From: Planosporangium thailandense
Lineage (GTDB): Bacteria > Actinomycetota > Actinomycetes > Mycobacteriales > Micromonosporaceae
DNA: 64,000 bases
Assembly (NCBI RefSeq): GCF_011947195.1
Contig: NZ_JAATVY010000011.1
Location: 1-64,000, forward strand
Reading direction: 5' to 3'
The position numbers and the translations under genes were made by a program. The notes under the pieces were generated by a model. It was not told the origin of the DNA and ran no database searches. It worked only from the letters and a program-made list of their open reading frames with translations. Positions 61,426 through 64,000 of this stretch are shown in pieces (positions within the stretch are counted from its first letter, which is position 1; each line of letters begins with the position of its first letter).

Positions 61426-63873
61426 TTACACCGGCTCGGTCAACGGCGCGTTCGCCACCGCCGTGGCCGGCCCCGGGATCCCAGACCACTGCCAGTCGCG
61501 GATCTCGGGCATGTCCTCGCCGTGGGTGCGGACGTACTGGCGGTGCTCGATCAGCTTGTTGTGCAGCCACTCCCGGTGATGCCCGGCGACCGGCCAGAGC
61601 CGCGGCACCCGGTCGATGACGTCGATGGCCAGGTGGAACCGGTCGATGCGGTTCAGCACGCACATGTCGAACGGCGTCGTCGTCGTGCCCTCCTCGAGGT
61701 AACCGCGTACATGCAGGTTGTCGTGGTTGGTGCGCCGGTAGGTCAGCCGGTGGATGAGCCACGGGTACCCGTGGTAGTTGAAGATGATCGGCTTGTCGGT
61801 GGTGAACAGCGCGTCGAAGTCCCGGTCCGGCAGCCCGTGCGGGTGCTCGCGCTGGTCCTGCAGCCGCATCAGGTCCACCACGTTCACCACCCGCACCCGC
61901 AGGTCCGGGAAGAAGCCGCGGAGCAGCTCGGCGGCGGCGAGGACCTCCATCGTGGGTACGTCCCCGGCGCAGCCCAGCACCACGTCCGGCTCGGAGTTGC
62001 CGTCGGTGCTGGCCCACTCCCAGATCCCGATGCCCTTGGTGCAGTGCACGATCGCGTCCTGCATGTGCAGGTACTGCAGCTCCGGTTGCTTGCCGGCGAC
62101 GATCACGTTGATGTACTGCCGGCTGCGCAGGCAGTGGTCGGCCACGGACAGCAGCGTGTTCGCGTCCGGCGGCAGGTAGACCCGGATCACGTCGGCCTTC
62201 TTGTTGACCACGTGGTCGATGAAGCCCGGGTCCTGGTGGGAGAAGCCGTTGTGGTCCTGCCGCCACACGTGGCTGGTCAGCAGGTAGTTCAGCGACGGGA
62301 TGGGGTGCCGCCACTCGATGCCGTTGGTGGTCTTCAACCATTTGGCGTGCTGGTTGACCATCGAGTCGACGATGTGGATGAACGCCTCGTAGCAGGAGAA
62401 GAATCCGTGCCGGCCGGTCAGCAGGTACCCCTCCAGCCAGCCCTGGCAGGTGTGCTCGGACAGGATCTCCATCAGCCGCCCGTCGACGGCGAGACCCTCG
62501 TCGTACGGCTCGATGCGGGCCATCCAGGTCCGGGCGGTGGCCTCGAGGATGGCGGTCAACCGGTTGGAGTTGTTCTCGTCCGGGGCCAGCACCCGGAAGT
62601 CGCGCATGTTGTCGCGCATGACGTCGCGCAGGAAGGTGCCCAGCAGTCGGGTCGACTCCACCGCGCCGGTGCCCGGTGCGGTGACCGGTACGGCGTAGTC
62701 GCGGAAGTCCGGCATCCGCAGGTCGCGCGAGAGCGGGCCGTCGGGGTTGGTGTGCGGGTTGGCGCTCATCCGGCGCTCGCCCGCCGGATGGAGATCCCGG
62801 ATCGCGGCCACCGGCGCGCCCGAGTCGTCGAACAGCTCCTCCGGCCGGTAGCTGCGCATCCAGTGCTCCAGCACCGCCCGGTGGTGGGCGTCTCCCCGGG
62901 CGTTGCTGAACGGCACCTGGTGGGCGCGCCAGAACCCTTCCACCTTCAGCCCGTCGACCTCCGCCGGCCCGGTCCAGCCCTTCGGCGAGCGCAGCACGAT
63001 CATCGGCCAGCGTGGCCGTTCGGTGGTCCCCTCGGCCCGGGCCCGGCGCTGGATCAGGGCGATCTCGTCGAGGCACCGGTCCAGGGCGGCCGCGAAGTCC
63101 TGGTGCATCTGCGCCGGGTCGGAGCCTTCCACCAGGTACGGGGTGTACCCGTACCCGCGCAGCAGTTCATCGAGCTCCGTGGGCGTGATCCGGGCGAGGA
63201 TGGTCGGGCTGGCGATCTTGTAGCCGTTCAGGTGCAGGATCGGCAGCACCGCGCCGTCCCGGCACGGGTCGAGGAACTTGTTGCAGTGCCAGCTGGTCGC
63301 CAGCGGTCCAGTCTCGGCCTCCCCGTCGCCGACGATCGCGGCGACGATCAGGTCCGGGTTGTCGAAGGCCGCGCCGTAGGCGTGTGACAGGGAGTACCCG
63401 AGCTCGCCGCCCTCGTGGATCGACCCCGGTGTCTCGGGCGCCACATGGCTGGGGATCCCGCCCGGGAAGGAGAACTGGGTGAACAGCCGCTTCATCCCCT
63501 CGGCGTCCTGGGACACGTTGGGGTAGACCTCGCTGTAGGTGCCTTCCAGCCACGCCGCCGCCACGGCTGCCGGCCCGCCGTGGCCGGGGCCGATCACGTA
63601 CATCATGTCCAGGTCCCGCCGCATGATCGCGCGGTTGAGGTGGGCGTAGATGAAGTTGATGCCCGGGGTGGTGCCCCAGTGCCCGAGCAGCCGCGGCTTG
63701 ATGTGTTCCGGGCGCAGCGGCTCGCGCAGCAGCGGGTTGTCCATCAGGTAGATCTGTCCCACCGACAGGTAGTTCGCCGCCCGCCACCACGCGTGGATCC
63801 GATCCAGCTCCTCCCGGTCGAGCGGGCGCTCCAGCGTGGCGACCGGGGCCGCCGTCGTCTGCGTGTTGTTCAT
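61426..63873 (-). CDS. xfp: Phosphoketolase (xylulose-5-phosphate / fructose-6-phosphate)
   Basis: An 815-residue thiamine diphosphate enzyme cleaving xylulose 5-phosphate (and often fructose 6-phosphate) to acetyl phosphate and a triose or tetrose phosphate. Key segments are [26 protein letters not shown], the ThDP/Mg motif [20 protein letters not shown] and [12 protein letters not shown]. First visible gene of the xfp-ackA operon, possibly preceded by another gene ending at 63913. It could link pentose phosphate from 6-phosphogluconate to ATP through AckA. Confidence 0.96.
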   Translation of the reverse strand: MNNTQTTAAPVATLERPLDREELDRIHAWWRAANYLSVGQIYLMDNPLLREPLRPEHIKPRLLGHWGTTPGINFIYAHLNRAIMRRDLDMMYVIGPGHGGPAAVAAAWLEGTYSEVYPNVSQDAEGMKRLFTQFSFPGGIPSHVAPETPGSIHEGGELGYSLSHAYGAAFDNPDLIVAAIVGDGEAETGPLATSWHCNKFLDPCRDGAVLPILHLNGYKIASPTILARITPTELDELLRGYGYTPYLVEGSDPAQMHQDFAAALDRCLDEIALIQRRARAEGTTERPRWPMIVLRSPKGWTGPAEVDGLKVEGFWRAHQVPFSNARGDAHHRAVLEHWMRSYRPEELFDDSGAPVAAIRDLHPAGERRMSANPHTNPDGPLSRDLRMPDFRDYAVPVTAPGTGAVESTRLLGTFLRDVMRDNMRDFRVLAPDENNSNRLTAILEATARTWMARIEPYDEGLAVDGRLMEILSEHTCQGWLEGYLLTGRHGFFSCYEAFIHIVDSMVNQHAKWLKTTNGIEWRHPIPSLNYLLTSHVWRQDHNGFSHQDPGFIDHVVNKKADVIRVYLPPDANTLLSVADHCLRSRQYINVIVAGKQPELQYLHMQDAIVHCTKGIGIWEWASTDGNSEPDVVLGCAGDVPTMEVLAAAELLRGFFPDLRVRVVNVVDLMRLQDQREHPHGLPDRDFDALFTTDKPIIFNYHGYPWLIHRLTYRRTNHDNLHVRGYLEEGTTTTPFDMCVLNRIDRFHLAIDVIDRVPRLWPVAGHHREWLHNKLIEHRQYVRTHGEDMPEIRDWQWSGIPGPATAVANAPLTEPV

Positions 63874-63912
63874 GGCCGTCCAGGCCTTCCCTTCGGTACG
63901 GCGCGGCGGGCG

Positions 63913-64000
63913 TCACCCGCGACGGCCCACCTGCTCGCGTCGCCGGGTGAGTTCGTGGCGGCCCAGGCCGGCCACATCGACCTCGTCCAGTGAGGTGACG
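63913..64000 (-). CDS. Possible C-terminal end of an upstream gene, partial
   Basis: A 28-codon frame entering from the right edge and ending TGA at 63913, 39 bp before the phosphoketolase start. Third positions are mostly G/C, the peptide ends GRHELTRRREQVGRRG, and the gap fits an operon. Too little is present to name it. Confidence 0.35.
   Translation of the reverse strand, partial: VTSLDEVDVAGLGRHELTRRREQVGRRG

Noticed and set aside
60316-63387. A 1,023-codon open frame antisense to ackA and xfp.
   Set aside because: It is a high-GC shadow frame opposite two clear enzymes; its translation is rich in Arg/Val/Gly/His with no domain.
63874-63912. DosR-like site before phosphoketolase (ACCGAAGGGAAGG).
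   Set aside because: Only a short core matches and the gap appears to be within an operon.

Overview
The window is high-GC DNA from an actinomycete. F420-type enzymes, PucR and IclR regulators, an actinobacterial urease gene order, a guanidine-III riboswitch and an auxiliary tryptophanyl-tRNA synthetase all fit this, and a Micromonosporaceae- or Streptomyces-like host is a reasonable guess. Family level cannot be fixed without a homology search. No rRNA, tRNA, CRISPR array, insertion sequence or prophage was seen. Nearly all of the window is chromosomal metabolic genes, many in translationally coupled operons with 4-base start/stop overlaps.

Region 1 (1-9.1 kb) looks like a hypoxia/dormancy block: an Acg-type nitroreductase, an acetyl-CoA hydrolase/transferase, cytochrome bd oxidase (cydAB), a zinc alcohol dehydrogenase and a glycogen-debranching-type enzyme. 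Near-identical GGGACCTTCGGCCC boxes precede the first three transcription units; they resemble DosR/DevR sites. Region 2 (9.2-9.6 kb) is a guanidinium exporter (SugE/Gdx) behind a clear guanidine-III riboswitch.

Region 3 (9.7-25.2 kb) is a nearly complete creatine-to-pyruvate module. It has a PucR regulator, an NCS1 permease, a PuuE-like NodB-fold hydrolase, an IclR regulator, creatinase, and a six-gene operon glyA-soxB-soxD-soxA-soxG-sdaA. Creatinase yields sarcosine and urea. Sarcosine oxidase plus GlyA yields serine, and SdaA yields pyruvate. Region 4 (25.3-34.2 kb) deals with the urea: ureABCFGD and a UT-family urea transporter, interleaved with a TRIC-type channel, a VOC protein and an AI-2E-type membrane protein. 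Region 5 (34.3-41.4 kb) has an auxiliary TrpRS with a Trp-rich leader peptide and attenuator, a beta-helix protein, an FUSC-type membrane protein, glucose-6-phosphate dehydrogenase and a DUF421 protein.

Region 6 (41.5-59.3 kb) is the most interesting. It carries nickel-pincer cofactor genes larE-larB-larC, a hexuronide operon uxaC-uxuB-gntK-(kinase)-uidA-uidB (uidB frameshifted), and divergent to it a LarA-family gene with all expected nickel-pincer residues. Mannonate dehydratase (UxuA) and KDG kinase are absent, and the kinase present is a gluconokinase. I infer that the LarA homologue epimerises D-mannonate to D-gluconate, linking glucuronate catabolism to 6-phosphogluconate. A gluconolactonase-like protein and a sugar porter follow. 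Region 7 (59.3-64 kb) has a CDF cation exporter and the phosphoketolase-acetate kinase operon, which could use pentose phosphate made from 6-phosphogluconate.
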